In this document: one piece after another, positions 8,153 through 15,928 of the stretch
Layout: the number at the start of each line of letters is the position of its first letter
How positions within the stretch are numbered: the stretch's first letter is position 1
DNA from: Pumilibacter muris
Lineage (GTDB): Bacteria; Bacillota; Clostridia; Christensenellales; Pumilibacteraceae
DNA length: 64,000 nt
Assembly: GCF_943193045.1 (NCBI RefSeq)
Contig: NZ_CALPCN010000001.1
Coordinates: 434,001 to 498,000, forward strand
Direction: 5' to 3'
The notes under the pieces: generated by a model
The model's input: only the letters and a program-made list of their open reading frames with translations
Told to the model about the DNA's origin: nothing
The model's database searches: none
Program-made: the position numbers and the translations under genes

Positions 8153-8853
8153 GGTTTAACCTTTCCGAATCTGCGTTCTCGCGCAGAATAGTCGTTTAAT
8201 ATTTCGTACAAGAGCGTTTTATTAAAATCGGGCCAAAGCGTTTTGGTGAAAAAAAGTTCGCTATACGCGCATTGATAGAGCATAAAATTACTCAAACGCG
8301 ATTCGCCTCCCGTGCGCACCACAAGGTCGGGGTCCGGCAAATCGGAAGTGTAAAGCAAACGAGAAAATGCGTCGGAATCGAGCACCGCTCCGTTTTTAAC
8401 CGCAACGTTTACCGCTCTTAAAATTTCGTCGCGGGAGCCGTAATTCAAAGCTATGTTAAGCGTTCCGCCTGTGCACGAAGCGCTTTTCTCGATAGCGTCC
8501 GCAATAATATTACGCAAAGTCTCGGGAAAATATGACGTGTCGCCCATTGTTCGAACGCAAATATTTTTTTCGAGCAACTCGTTTAAAAACTCGGTAAAAT
8601 ACTCTTCCATCAGGTTAAAAAGAGCTTTTACTTCGTCTTGCGGGCGGTTTTTGTTTTCGGTTGAAAAAGCGTATACGGTAAGATAAGGAATACCTATTTT
8701 AAAGCATTCGTCAACTATGCGGCGCATTGTTTTAACGCCTTCTCTATGCCCCGCCTTACGCGGTAAGAACCTCTTTTTTGCCCACCTGCCGTTTCCGTCC
8801 ATAATAAAGGCGATATGACGCGGCAAATTTTGCGGAATTTTTTCAGATTTCAA
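8149..8853 (-). CDS. uppS: undecaprenyl diphosphate synthase (cis-prenyltransferase)
   Basis: A 234-residue cis-prenyltransferase. HIAFIMDGNGRWAKKR carries the catalytic Asp and the substrate-binding Asn/Arg; GHREGVKTMR, YAFSTENKNRP, LNYGSRDEI and DLVVRTGGESRLSNFML are further family blocks. It makes the C55 lipid carrier for peptidoglycan and wall polymers from IPP and FPP, so it consumes products of the MEP pathway encoded nearby. The start is TTG at 8853, overlapping the frr stop by 11 bases with AAGGA about 11 bases upstream. Confidence 0.96.
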   Translation of the reverse strand: MKSEKIPQNLPRHIAFIMDGNGRWAKKRFLPRKAGHREGVKTMRRIVDECFKIGIPYLTVYAFSTENKNRPQDEVKALFNLMEEYFTEFLNELLEKNICVRTMGDTSYFPETLRNIIADAIEKSASCTGGTLNIALNYGSRDEILRAVNVAVKNGAVLDSDAFSRLLYTSDLPDPDLVVRTGGESRLSNFMLYQCAYSELFFTKTLWPDFNKTLLYEILNDYSARERRFGKVKP

Positions 8854-9418
8854 GAATTTCGGATTCCTTGTCTTTAAGCAACTTGTCTACCGATTCAATA
8901 AATTTATCCAAAGTTTTTTGCACGTCTTTTTCATACGAAGCCACTTCGTCTTCGGTTATAACGTTGTCTTTTTTAAGTTTTTTAAGCGAATCGATTATGT
9001 CGCGTCTTTCGTTGCGCAACACAACTTTGGTGTCTTCCGAAATGCGCTTAACCTGTTTTGTAAGGTCTTTGCGACGTTCTTCGGTAAGTTGCGGAAACAC
9101 AAGGCGAATAGTTTTTCCGTCGTCGGTAGGATTGATTCCTATATCCGATGCGTTAATCGCTTTAACGACTTCTTTAAGCATACTCACGTCGTAAAGCGAG
9201 ATAACGAGCATACGGGCTTCGGGCACCGTGATGGTAGCCATTTGAGAAAGCGGCGTAAGCGTTCCGTAATAGTCTACGGTGATTTTGTTAAGAATCTGCG
9301 GATTTGCGCGACCTGCGCGAATAGAGAGAAATTCCGATTTAAGATGCTCGAAAGCTTTATTGAGTTTGCTCTCGTATTGTGTAAACTCTTCTTGAACCTG
9401 AGGGTTTGATATTGCCAT
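8843..9418 (-). CDS. frr: ribosome recycling factor
   Basis: A 191-residue RRF, which with EF-G splits post-termination ribosomes. The conserved segments are LKSEFLSIRAGRANPQIL, VDYYGTLTPLSQMATI, PEARMLVISLYD, SDIGINPTDDGKTIRL and PQLTEERRKDLTKQVK. ATG at 9418 is preceded by GGAGG with a five-base gap, so I prefer it to an in-frame TTG at 9433. It has its own promoter at 9448-9477 and heads the uppS-cdsA-dxr-rseP-ispG chain. Confidence 0.98.
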   Translation of the reverse strand: MAISNPQVQEEFTQYESKLNKAFEHLKSEFLSIRAGRANPQILNKITVDYYGTLTPLSQMATITVPEARMLVISLYDVSMLKEVVKAINASDIGINPTDDGKTIRLVFPQLTEERRKDLTKQVKRISEDTKVVLRNERRDIIDSLKKLKKDNVITEDEVASYEKDVQKTLDKFIESVDKLLKDKESEILEI

Positions 9419-9447
9419 AACTTCCTCCGACAAACATTTTTTTAATT

Positions 9448-9477
9448 ATAATATCGCACGGCTTGTATAAAAATCAA
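9448..9477 (-). promoter_or_regulatory. promoter upstream of frr
   Basis: On the minus strand -35 TTGATT (9477-9472) and -10 TATTAT (9453-9448) are separated by 18 bases. An overlapping TATAAT lies three bases further on with a poorer spacing. This would give frr-uppS-cdsA-dxr-rseP-ispG its own start site about 25 bases ahead of the frr ATG. Confidence 0.55.
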
Positions 9478-9518
9478 GTTGCCTTTGCGTTTGCACTAAG
9501 CTAATAGCCGCATATCGC

Positions 9519-9551
9519 AAACTTGCTCGAAAATTCGTTGCGAGCAAGTTT
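9519..9551 (-). terminator. inverted repeat after pyrH, possible terminator
   Basis: AAACTTGCTCG and CGAGCAAGTTT form a perfect 11-bp stem with an 11-base loop. On the minus strand the stem is followed by TTTGCG, a short T run, so termination after pyrH is plausible but not strong. On the plus strand a better T tract follows, but no plus-strand gene ends here. It sits between the pyrH stop and the frr promoter. Confidence 0.5.
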
Positions 9552-9591
9552 TTCTCTATTATATCAAAAAATCTGCGGCAACACAACTGTT

Positions 9592-10287
9592 TTAGCTGAT
9601 TATTGTTCCCACTTTTTCACCCATAGCGGCTTTAATTAGACCTTGCTCGGAATTTAATCCGAAAGCGATTATAGGAATATTGTTTTCCATACACATGGTA
9701 ATGCTCGTAATGTCCATTAAATGCAATTCTTTGTTTATAACGTCCATATACGAGATTTTGTCGAGTTTTTTAGCGCGAGGATTTGTTTTCGGGTCGCTAT
9801 CGTACAAACCGTCTACGTTTTTAGCCATTAAAAGCACGTCGGCTTTAATTTCGGCGGCGCGCAAAGCTGCGCCCGAATCGGTCGAAAAATACGGATTGCC
9901 TGTGCCGCATGCGAAAATAACTATTCGTTTGCACTCGAAATGTTTTAACGCTTTTCTCAAAATATACGGTTCCGCAACAGACGGAATACTAAGCGCGGTT
10001 TGCACTCTCGATTGCACGCCTTCTTTTTCTATCGCGTCTTGCAAAGCAAGAGCGTTCATTATCGTAGCAAGCATGCCCATGTGGTCCGCCGTCACTCTGT
10101 CCATATCGGTGCCCTGTCTGCCGCGCCAAAAATTGCCTCCGCCCACAACTACGGCTATTTCTATGCCGCTACGGTGAAGTTGCACAAGCTGCGAAACAAC
10201 GTGCTTAACGGTTTCGGGGTCTATGCCCACTCCTTTCTCGCCCGCAAGAGCCTCGCCGCTGATTTTCAACAATATTCTTTTATACAT
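9592..10287 (-). CDS. pyrH: UMP kinase
   Basis: A 231-residue hexameric UMP kinase of the amino acid kinase fold, converting UMP to UDP. YKRILLKISGEALAG is the nucleotide-binding N-terminus; VVGGGNFWRGRQG, DHMGMLATIMNALAL and FSTDSGAALRAAEI are typical. The ATG at 10287 has GGAGG eight bases upstream and matches the family start; a longer open frame upstream has no support. Order tsf-pyrH-frr is the conserved one. A terminator separates it from tsf, so pyrH may need read-through or its own weak promoter. Confidence 0.97.
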   Translation of the reverse strand: MYKRILLKISGEALAGEKGVGIDPETVKHVVSQLVQLHRSGIEIAVVVGGGNFWRGRQGTDMDRVTADHMGMLATIMNALALQDAIEKEGVQSRVQTALSIPSVAEPYILRKALKHFECKRIVIFACGTGNPYFSTDSGAALRAAEIKADVLLMAKNVDGLYDSDPKTNPRAKKLDKISYMDVINKELHLMDITSITMCMENNIPIIAFGLNSEQGLIKAAMGEKVGTIIS

Positions 10288-10361
10288 TCCGTTATCCTCC
10301 GCTTTCGGTATTGTAAATTTGCAAACGCCGTTCGCGTTTACCATATTATTTATAAAAGAAT

Positions 10362-10391
10362 GGGACACCAAAACGGTTTGTTCGGTGTCCC
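10362..10391 (-). terminator. terminator after tsf
   Basis: GGGACACC and GGTGTCCC form a perfect 8-bp stem with a 14-base loop. On the minus strand the stem is followed by ATTCTTTTATAAAT, a loose T-rich tract. It lies 19 bases after the tsf stop and 75 bases before pyrH, so it likely reduces transcription from rpsB-tsf into pyrH. Confidence 0.6.
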
Positions 10392-10409
10392 GTCAAAATA
10401 TTAAGCGTT

Positions 10410-11333
10410 TTATTTGTTTTGCATCTTCGCCACTTCTTCGGCAAGATTATCGACTTTCTTTTCAAGTCCCTCGCCCATAACGAAACAAGCGAAGCGAACG
10501 ATTTTAACCGAGCAACCGGCTTTTTTGCCGAAATCGGCAACGAGCTGTCCCACAGTTACGTCGGGATTCTTAACGAATTCCTGCTCGACCAAGCAAATTT
10601 CCTTAAAGAATTTTTTAATTCTGCCCGCAATAACTTTTTCCACAACTGCGGCAGGCTTGCCTTCGTTGAGCGCTTGCGTGGTAAGAATTTCTTTTTCGTG
10701 CTCGGTTTCCTGAGCGGGAACTTCTTCGGGATAAACGTATTTGGGCGAAGAAGCGGCAATGTGCATTGCAATATCATGGCACATTGTTGCAAACTCTTCG
10801 TTCGAATTTAAATCTTTGTCGGTAGCCATTTCCAAAAGGACGCCTATTTTACCGCCCATGTGCAAATAGAACTCCTGTTTGCCGCTCTTAACGGCAAAAC
10901 GTACAAATCTGCGAACCGAAAGTTTTTCGCCTATTTTCGCGGTGGCGTTATTCACAAGGTCGGTAACGGTGGAATTTCCGTCTACCTTAGAAGAAAGCAA
11001 AGCGTCAAGGTCGGCGGGGTCGGTTTCGGCAACCTGACGGGCTACCGCCGAGCTAAGCTCTACAAACGGTTCGGATTTCGCAACGAAATCGGACTCGCAG
11101 TTCACTTCCGCCAAAGCGCCCACTTTTCCGTCGGCGCTTACGAAAGCCGCAACAGCGCCCTCACTTGCCACGCGGGAAGCTTTTTTCGCGGCGATATTCA
11201 CGCCTTGCTCGCGCAAAAATTCCGCCGCTTTTGCCATGTCTCCGTCGGTTGCGGTAAGGGCTTTCTTGCAGTCCATCATGCCCGCGCCCGTTTGTTCTCT
11301 TAATTTTGCAACGTCTTTAGCAGTAAAAGCCAT
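10410..11333 (-). CDS. tsf: translation elongation factor EF-Ts
   Basis: A 307-residue EF-Ts, the nucleotide exchange factor for EF-Tu. The N-terminal UBA-like domain starts AFTAKDVAKLREQTGAGMMDCKKAL, followed by the core (VNCESDFVAKSEPFV; MCHDIAMHIAASSPKYV) and the C-terminal coiled-coil region. The ATG has GGAGGAATGAACA ahead of it. Co-transcribed with rpsB 13 bases upstream. Confidence 0.98.
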   Translation of the reverse strand: MAFTAKDVAKLREQTGAGMMDCKKALTATDGDMAKAAEFLREQGVNIAAKKASRVASEGAVAAFVSADGKVGALAEVNCESDFVAKSEPFVELSSAVARQVAETDPADLDALLSSKVDGNSTVTDLVNNATAKIGEKLSVRRFVRFAVKSGKQEFYLHMGGKIGVLLEMATDKDLNSNEEFATMCHDIAMHIAASSPKYVYPEEVPAQETEHEKEILTTQALNEGKPAAVVEKVIAGRIKKFFKEICLVEQEFVKNPDVTVGQLVADFGKKAGCSVKIVRFACFVMGEGLEKKVDNLAEEVAKMQNK

Positions 11334-11346
11334 TGTTCATTCCTCC

Positions 11347-12156
11347 TTAAACCGATTCGGTAGCCGTTTCGGCAACTTGTTCTTCGGTTTTCTCGCCGGC
11401 TTCGGCGGCTTCGCGAGCCTTTTCCTCAGCCATTTGAGCTTCTATCTGACGGCGAGCCGCAAGACCCTCCTCGCCCTCGCGCGCTTCTATAACGGCGTCG
11501 GCCATTGCGCCCGCAATAAGCTTTATGGCGCGAATAGCGTCGTCGTTGCCGGGAATAACGTAGTCAACTTCGTCGGGATTGCAATTTGTGTCAACAATTC
11601 CTACAATGGGAATATTGAGGCTACGCGCTTCGGCTACCGCAAGATGTTCTTTTTGAGGGTCAACAACAAAAAGGGCGCCGGGCAAAGTGCGCATATCTTT
11701 AATACCGCCCAAATTTTCTTCCAACTTGTCACGTTCCGCAATAAGCTTAATAACTTCTTTTTTGGGAAGAACGTTGAATTCGTTCATCTTCTCCATTTGG
11801 TTGAGCTTATTGAGACGCTCTATTCTCGAACGTATCGTGGTAAAGTTTGTGAGCGTGCCGCCGAGCCAACGGGATTTCATGTAGAACATTCCGCATTTCG
11901 TAGCTTCTTGAGCTATAGCTTCCTGAGCCTGCTTTTTAGTGCCGACGAAAAGAATGTTTTTGCCGCTTGCGGCAACTTCCTTGATGAACGCGTACGCTTC
12001 GTCGATAAGACCTACCGTTTTTTCGAGATTGATAATATAAATATCATTTCTCGCCGTGTAGATGTACTTCTTCATCTTCGGATTCCACTTTCTGGTGGGG
12101 TGACCGAAATGTACGCCCGCTTCCAGAAGTTGTTTCATAGAAACAACGTTTGCCAT
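11347..12156 (-). CDS. rpsB: 30S ribosomal protein S2
   Basis: A 269-residue S2. The N-terminal half has [22 protein letters not shown] and the conserved [12 protein letters not shown]; the second half has [24 protein letters not shown] and [14 protein letters not shown]. After the core comes an Ala/Glu-rich tail of about 40 residues, longer than in Bacillus. ATG at 12156 follows GGAGGTATAAAAT. First gene of rpsB-tsf, behind a strong promoter and a leader of about 115 bases that may carry an S2-binding structure. Confidence 0.98.
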   Translation of the reverse strand: MANVVSMKQLLEAGVHFGHPTRKWNPKMKKYIYTARNDIYIINLEKTVGLIDEAYAFIKEVAASGKNILFVGTKKQAQEAIAQEATKCGMFYMKSRWLGGTLTNFTTIRSRIERLNKLNQMEKMNEFNVLPKKEVIKLIAERDKLEENLGGIKDMRTLPGALFVVDPQKEHLAVAEARSLNIPIVGIVDTNCNPDEVDYVIPGNDDAIRAIKLIAGAMADAVIEAREGEEGLAARRQIEAQMAEEKAREAAEAGEKTEEQVAETATESV

Positions 12157-12273
12157 ATTTTATACCTCCTGTTTGTACCTCCCCGCCCATCAACTTCGTT
12201 TCGGGAATAAGGCATGCAAAAATTTACCTTAAGCAACAGAAAAACGAATCCGAAGCGGGTGTGTATTCAAAAC
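12157..12273 (-). promoter_or_regulatory. rpsB mRNA leader, candidate S2 autoregulatory structure
   Basis: The leader from the predicted start site (near 12273) to the rpsB ATG can fold. On the minus strand CCCGCTTCG near its 5' end can pair with CGAAG and GGGCGGG near its 3' end, closing a region that includes an AAGG/CCTT helper stem. The 3' arm ends just before the GGAGG of rpsB, so folding could hide or expose the ribosome binding site. Several bacterial rpsB genes are autoregulated through such leaders. Direct S2 binding here is inference. Confidence 0.45.
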
Positions 12274-12280
12274 CTGAACA

Positions 12281-12309
12281 ATTATATCACATTAAAAAAA
12301 GATATGCAA
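12281..12309 (-). promoter_or_regulatory. promoter for rpsB-tsf
   Basis: On the minus strand -35 TTGCAT (12309-12304) and -10 TATAAT (12286-12281) are separated by exactly 17 bases, with a T-rich spacer. It is one of the strongest promoter matches in the window, as expected for a ribosomal protein operon. Confidence 0.75.
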
Positions 12310-12340
12310 ATGTTTTAGGCAGGGTTTAAAAATATTCTTG

Positions 12341-12748
12341 TTACTCTTTGTGTTCGTGATGACAGTGGCAACCGCACTCGTCGTCGCACTCGTGCTCGCC
12401 GTGCCCGCAATGGCAATCATCCCCGCAACAATCGTCGCAACAGTCGCAGTCGTATTCGCTCACGGCTTTAAGATATTCGTTAAACACTCTTTCCAAAAGC
12501 TCTTCGTCGAATAACGGGGTAAAATTACGCTCGTCGGGAGCGTCGTCGTTTACTGTATATTCGAAAATAACGGCTTCGTCTTCGCCTATTCCTTCCATAG
12601 GCTCGGCGGGTTGCAAAAGCTCGTAGAACTTTCCGTCGAGTTCTATGCTGGCGATTTCAAGAAACTTAACAGCCTGTTCGTTTTCGTCAAACAACTCGAT
12701 AACCGAATCTTCTTCGAAAATTTCCACGTTCGCATTGTTTTCTTCCAT
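12341..12748 (-). CDS. DUF1292 (YrzB-like) protein with Cys/His-rich tail
   Basis: A 135-residue protein. Residues ~15-65 match DUF1292 (FLEIASIELDGKFYELLQPAEP ... AVIFEYTVND), a small acidic domain usually encoded beside ruvX in Firmicutes. The C-terminal ~36 residues are extraordinary: 11 Cys and 7 His interspersed with Asp, Glu and Gly (CDCCDDCCGDDCHCGHGEHE and on). Standard YrzB proteins are about 90 residues and lack this. The tail looks like a metal-binding appendage, but that is inference. It lies 19 bases after ruvX; the ATG has GGAG about nine bases upstream. Confidence 0.85.
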   Translation of the reverse strand: MEENNANVEIFEEDSVIELFDENEQAVKFLEIASIELDGKFYELLQPAEPMEGIGEDEAVIFEYTVNDDAPDERNFTPLFDEELLERVFNEYLKAVSEYDCDCCDDCCGDDCHCGHGEHECDDECGCHCHHEHKE

Positions 12749-12767
12749 TTTGATTATCTCCGTCTTT

Positions 12768-13187
12768 TTATTTTATACGTTTTTGCGCATCGAGATAACT
12801 TTGCAAAATTATCTGTGCGGAAAGAGTATCTATAACTTGCTTGCGCTTTTCTCGGCGCATATTGCATTCTATTAGCGTTTTTTCGGCGCTCACCGTTGTA
12901 AGTCGCTCGTCTTTGTACACAACCTTTAAGCCGCTGACTTTTTCGAGCACTTTGCCGAAACTTTCGGTTTTGTTTGCTCTCTCGCCGTGAGAGCCGTCCA
13001 TATTTATAGGAAGCCCCAACACTATGAGCCCCGCGTCTTTCTCTTTGGCAAGCGCAGCTATTGCGTCTATATCCTTTCGCATAGACTGCGATTTATACGT
13101 TTCGAGCGGACTTGCAAGAGTTTCGCTTTCATCGCTTAACGCAAGCCCTATTCGAGCGTCACCGTAATCGATTGCCAATATTCTCAA
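12768..13187 (-). CDS. ruvX: Holliday junction resolvase-like / 16S pre-rRNA nuclease RuvX (YqgF)
   Basis: A 139-residue YqgF-family RNase H-fold protein. RILAIDYGDARIGLALSD has the first catalytic Asp; IVLGLPINMDGSHGE, YKDERLTTVSAE with the conserved Glu, and IDTLSAQIILQSYL with the final Asp follow. In E. coli YqgF takes part in 16S rRNA 5'-end processing. In Firmicutes it is usually next to a DUF1292 gene, as here. The upstream neighbour (alaS or IreB in relatives) is replaced by a CmpB-family membrane protein. Confidence 0.95.
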   Translation of the reverse strand: MRILAIDYGDARIGLALSDESETLASPLETYKSQSMRKDIDAIAALAKEKDAGLIVLGLPINMDGSHGERANKTESFGKVLEKVSGLKVVYKDERLTTVSAEKTLIECNMRREKRKQVIDTLSAQIILQSYLDAQKRIK

Positions 13188-13190
13188 ATT

Positions 13191-13919
13191 TTATTCCTCT
13201 TTTTCGGTTAAATCGATTTCCATGTTTTCGCAAGCGTTCTTTTTTCGTCTCTTTTGCTCGGGGAATGCCTTAAATAACCGCGACGAACGAATTTTTTGTT
13301 TTAGCTCGGCTAATTTCTTCTCGGCGTCGGTAGTAGCTTGCGAAATTCTTTCTCCGACCGCGTCGGACGGAATTTTGAGCGCCGAACAGATTTTTTCAAC
13401 GGCGGCATAATTCTTTTGATGCGCCGCAAGCTGAATAACGGTGAAAACAATATCGACCGCTATACCCGCAACCAAAGCGCCGCAACTTATCCAAACGGCA
13501 AGGTTCGGCATTTTTGCAATCAGTTTGGCGAGCGGCGGGTGAACTACGTCTACAAGCAACACGCAAGCTATTCCCCAAAGAAGCGAATATTTTAAGCAAA
13601 CGTATCCTTTAATGTTAAAATGCTCGCCCGAATAGTCCCACCACTTTGTTTTGAACAGCTTCTCCAAAACGAACCCTACAACGAACTCCAACAACGAAGC
13701 AAGCGCAACGGAAGCGGGAAAAAGAACGTAAACCCCGATATTGAGCGGAGTAAGGCACAAAAGAATAAGCACCGCTCCGATTCCGTATATAGGGCACAAA
13801 CAACCGTTCAAAAATCCGCGATTTTCAAACCGACCTCTTTTAAGAGTGGCATGTATAACTTCAACGCACCACCCCGCGCACGAATAAATAAAAAAATATA
13901 ATATGTATTCGAACACCAT
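13191..13919 (-). CDS. CmpB-family putative ABC transporter permease (membrane protein)
   Basis: A 242-residue membrane protein with five to six hydrophobic segments. The N-terminus (YFFIYSCAGWCVEVIHATLKRG), RGFLNGCLCPIYGIG and the central KLFKTKWWDYSG block match the PF06541 family named putative ABC-transporter type IV / CmpB. No transported substrate is known and there is no ATPase gene nearby, so the transporter label is weak. The basic cytoplasmic C-terminus is variable. The promoter at 13926-13954 places the transcription start on or next to the ATG, so the mRNA may be leaderless. It lies three bases ahead of ruvX, which it probably drives. Confidence 0.85.
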   Translation of the reverse strand: MVFEYILYFFIYSCAGWCVEVIHATLKRGRFENRGFLNGCLCPIYGIGAVLILLCLTPLNIGVYVLFPASVALASLLEFVVGFVLEKLFKTKWWDYSGEHFNIKGYVCLKYSLLWGIACVLLVDVVHPPLAKLIAKMPNLAVWISCGALVAGIAVDIVFTVIQLAAHQKNYAAVEKICSALKIPSDAVGERISQATTDAEKKLAELKQKIRSSRLFKAFPEQKRRKKNACENMEIDLTEKEE

Positions 13920-13925
13920 GTTTTC

Positions 13926-13954
13926 ATTATAACATTAAAACATACTAAAAGCAA
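13926..13954 (-). promoter_or_regulatory. promoter abutting the ATG of the CmpB-family gene
   Basis: On the minus strand -35 TTGCTT (13954-13949), a 17-base spacer and -10 TATAAT (13931-13926). The -10 ends six bases before the ATG at 13919, so the expected start site falls on the A of the start codon. No ribosome binding site fits upstream. Confidence 0.65.
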
Positions 13955-14031
13955 GCTTTTTACAATAACGCGATTTTTCAACCGCTTGCTTAATTTAAGC
14001 ATTGCAAAAATTCGAATTCGAACTCGCATAT

Positions 14032-14062
14032 AAAAAAGCGGAAGTTTTTTCCGACTCCCGCT
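14032..14062 (-). terminator. intrinsic terminator after the YtxH-like gene
   Basis: AGCGGGAGT and ACTTCCGCT (minus strand) form a 9-bp stem with one mismatch, directly followed by TTTTTTATA. It lies 16 bases after the stop of the small YtxH-like gene and ends transcription of iscU/nifS-side read-through. Confidence 0.8.
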
Positions 14063-14077
14063 CTTTTATTTTTCCGA

Positions 14078-14260
14078 TTAGTAGCTTTGCTCGTTCTGAC
14101 AGTTTTCGCAGTTTTGTTGCTCGTTGTTTTGCGGGCAAAGCTTACTTTTGATTTGCTCTTGGGCGCCGCTCACCATTTGGCGAGTTTTTTGGCTGTTGCT
14201 CGCAAGGCAAGCTCCCGCAACCATACCCAAAGCCAAGCCTAAAAACATTGAATTTTTCAT
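14078..14260 (-). CDS. small YtxH-like membrane protein with a Cys-containing tail
   Basis: A 60-residue protein. The N-terminal segment MFLGLALGMVAGACLA is a single membrane helix, followed by a polar stretch like the YtxH/general-stress type (SQKTRQMVSGAQEQIKSK). It ends in a Gln/Asn-rich tail with CENC. I recognise no catalytic motif. ATG at 14260 has GGAGGT ten bases upstream; an upstream in-frame ATG lacks a site. It ends in a strong terminator. The role is unknown. Confidence 0.7.
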   Translation of the reverse strand: MKNSMFLGLALGMVAGACLASNSQKTRQMVSGAQEQIKSKLCPQNNEQQNCENCQNEQSY

Positions 14261-14332
14261 GCCGTTTCTTACCTCCGTTAGAGGTAGTATAAACATACGC
14301 GAAAATTTTTATACGGTTGTATGCGCTTAACT

Positions 14333-14707
14333 CTATTTTCCGAGTTTTACAAGATAATCGTTTATTGCGGCTTTAATCGCCTCTTCGGCAAGAACCGAGC
14401 AATGAATTTTTTGCGCCGGCAAACCGCCGAGTTCTTCAACCACTTGCGCGTTAGTAATTTTCAAAGCCTCTTCCACAGTTTTGCCTTTTATCATAGACGT
14501 GGCAACCGACGAAGTGGCTATTGCGGCAGCGCAACCGAACGTTTGAAAACTTACGTCTTCTATAACGTTGTCGGAATTGATTTTCATAAAAATTTTCATT
14601 ATATCGCCGCAAGAAGCGTTGCCCACTTGCCCTACGGCGTTGGCGTCTTTCAATTCGCCCGCGTTTTGCGGGTTTGAAAATTCTTTTATAACACGTTCGT
14701 TATACAT
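14333..14707 (-). CDS. iscU: Fe-S cluster assembly scaffold, IscU/NifU N-terminal family
   Basis: A 124-residue U-type scaffold on which Fe-S clusters are built. The three conserved cysteines are visible: GNASCGDIM, QTFGCAAAIA and KIHCSVLAEEAI; the Asp next to the first Cys is present. Length is typical for IscU-type or the N-terminal NifU domain. The gene overlaps the end of the cysteine desulfurase by eight bases, so sulfur donor and scaffold are made together. No IscA, HscA or regulator gene is adjacent. Confidence 0.95.
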   Translation of the reverse strand: MYNERVIKEFSNPQNAGELKDANAVGQVGNASCGDIMKIFMKINSDNVIEDVSFQTFGCAAAIATSSVATSMIKGKTVEEALKITNAQVVEELGGLPAQKIHCSVLAEEAIKAAINDYLVKLGK

Positions 14708-15902
14708 TTATTATCCCTTCTTTAAATTCGGCAAACAACGGCGATATAGCGCGCAGTTTGCTTACGATTTCAATCAGTTTTTCAACGGCGTAATCCGCAT
14801 CCTGTTTTGTGTTGTCTTTTCCGAACGTGAACCTAATGCTTCCGTGAGCCGTCTCGTGTTTTAACCCCATAGCAAGCAAAACGTGCGACGGTTCGAGCGA
14901 ACCCGACGAACACGCAGAACCCGACGAACACGCTATTCCGCATAAGTCGAGATTTAACAGCAAAGATTCGCCCTCTATAAATTCGAACGAAAAGTTCGCG
15001 TTTTGAGGCAACCTCTTTTCTCTGTCGCCGTTATATATTACATGCGGAATCTTTTTCTCCACTTCCGACACAAAATAATCGCGCAACTTTTTTATATGCG
15101 CCGCGTTTTCCGCAAGACTTTCGGTAGCAAGTTCCAAAGCCTTAGCCATTCCCACAACGCAAGGCACGTTGGTTGTGCCGCCGCGCATGGTTCTTTCCTG
15201 GTGCCCGCCTACCACAAACTTATCGGGTTTTACGCCGCCCCTTATATAAAGCGCGCCCACCCCTTTCGGACCGTAAAACTTATGAGCCGAGAACGTAAGC
15301 ATATCCACGCCCAAATCTTTAACCGATACGGGAACGCTTCCCATCGCCTGAACTGCGTCGGTATGAAACAAAGCGCCCGCTTTATGAGCAATTTCGCAAA
15401 GTTCTTTCACGGGTTGAACGGTTCCGACCTCGTTGTTTGCCAGCATAACCGACACAAGAACGGTGTCGGGGCGCAAAGCTTTTTTAAGTTCGGTGGTACT
15501 CACAAGTCCTTTTTCGTTTACAGGCAAATAAGTTACTTCGAAACCCTGCGCTTCGAGTTGCTTACACGACGCAATAACTGCGGGATGTTCTATCGAACTC
15601 GTTATAATATGTTTGCCTACACTCTTTTTGGCGAAAGCCGCGCCTTTAATAGCCCAGTTGTCCGCTTCCGTACCACCCGAAGTAAAATATATTTCGGTGT
15701 GTTTCGCTCCAATTAGTTCGGCTGTTTTTCTTCGCGCCGTATCCACCGCAAGAGCGGCTTCTGCTCCGAACCCGTGAATTGAATTAGCGTTTCCGAACTT
15801 GTCCGAAAAATACGGAAGCATTTCGTTAAGAACCCGCTTATCGACGGGAGTTGTTGCCGAATGGTCGAGATACACCCGCCTGAAATCCGAATTTGTGCTC
15901 AT
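14700..15902 (-). CDS. nifS: cysteine desulfurase, NifS/IscS type
   Basis: A 400-residue PLP enzyme, group I. YLDHSATTPVD starts the fold; FSAHKFYGPKGVGALY has the PLP-binding Lys; the catalytic Cys lies in IACSSGSACSSGS, and GSIRFTFGKDNTKQD is typical of the C-terminus. It removes sulfur from cysteine to give a persulfide for the IscU scaffold encoded next. A TTP/GGTE motif (TSGGTEADNWAI) confirms the class. GGGAG lies about ten bases before the ATG. Confidence 0.97.
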   Translation of the reverse strand: MSTNSDFRRVYLDHSATTPVDKRVLNEMLPYFSDKFGNANSIHGFGAEAALAVDTARRKTAELIGAKHTEIYFTSGGTEADNWAIKGAAFAKKSVGKHIITSSIEHPAVIASCKQLEAQGFEVTYLPVNEKGLVSTTELKKALRPDTVLVSVMLANNEVGTVQPVKELCEIAHKAGALFHTDAVQAMGSVPVSVKDLGVDMLTFSAHKFYGPKGVGALYIRGGVKPDKFVVGGHQERTMRGGTTNVPCVVGMAKALELATESLAENAAHIKKLRDYFVSEVEKKIPHVIYNGDREKRLPQNANFSFEFIEGESLLLNLDLCGIACSSGSACSSGSLEPSHVLLAMGLKHETAHGSIRFTFGKDNTKQDADYAVEKLIEIVSKLRAISPLFAEFKEGIINV

Positions 15903-15928
15903 GAATTACTTTCTCCCACAGGATATCT

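Noticed and set aside
10288-10371. Longer pyrH starting upstream of 10287
   Set aside because: The extra residues do not match UMP kinases and the ATG at 10287 has an ideal ribosome binding site.
11236-12210. A 324-codon open frame on the plus strand opposite rpsB and tsf
   Set aside because: It is antisense to two certain ribosomal genes, has no ribosome binding site, and its low-complexity Phe/Arg-rich composition is that expected from the reverse of their codons.
14010-14022. TTCGAATTCGAA palindrome
   Set aside because: Short A/T-rich self-complement in an intergenic gap; no spacing to a promoter or gene that would suggest an operator.
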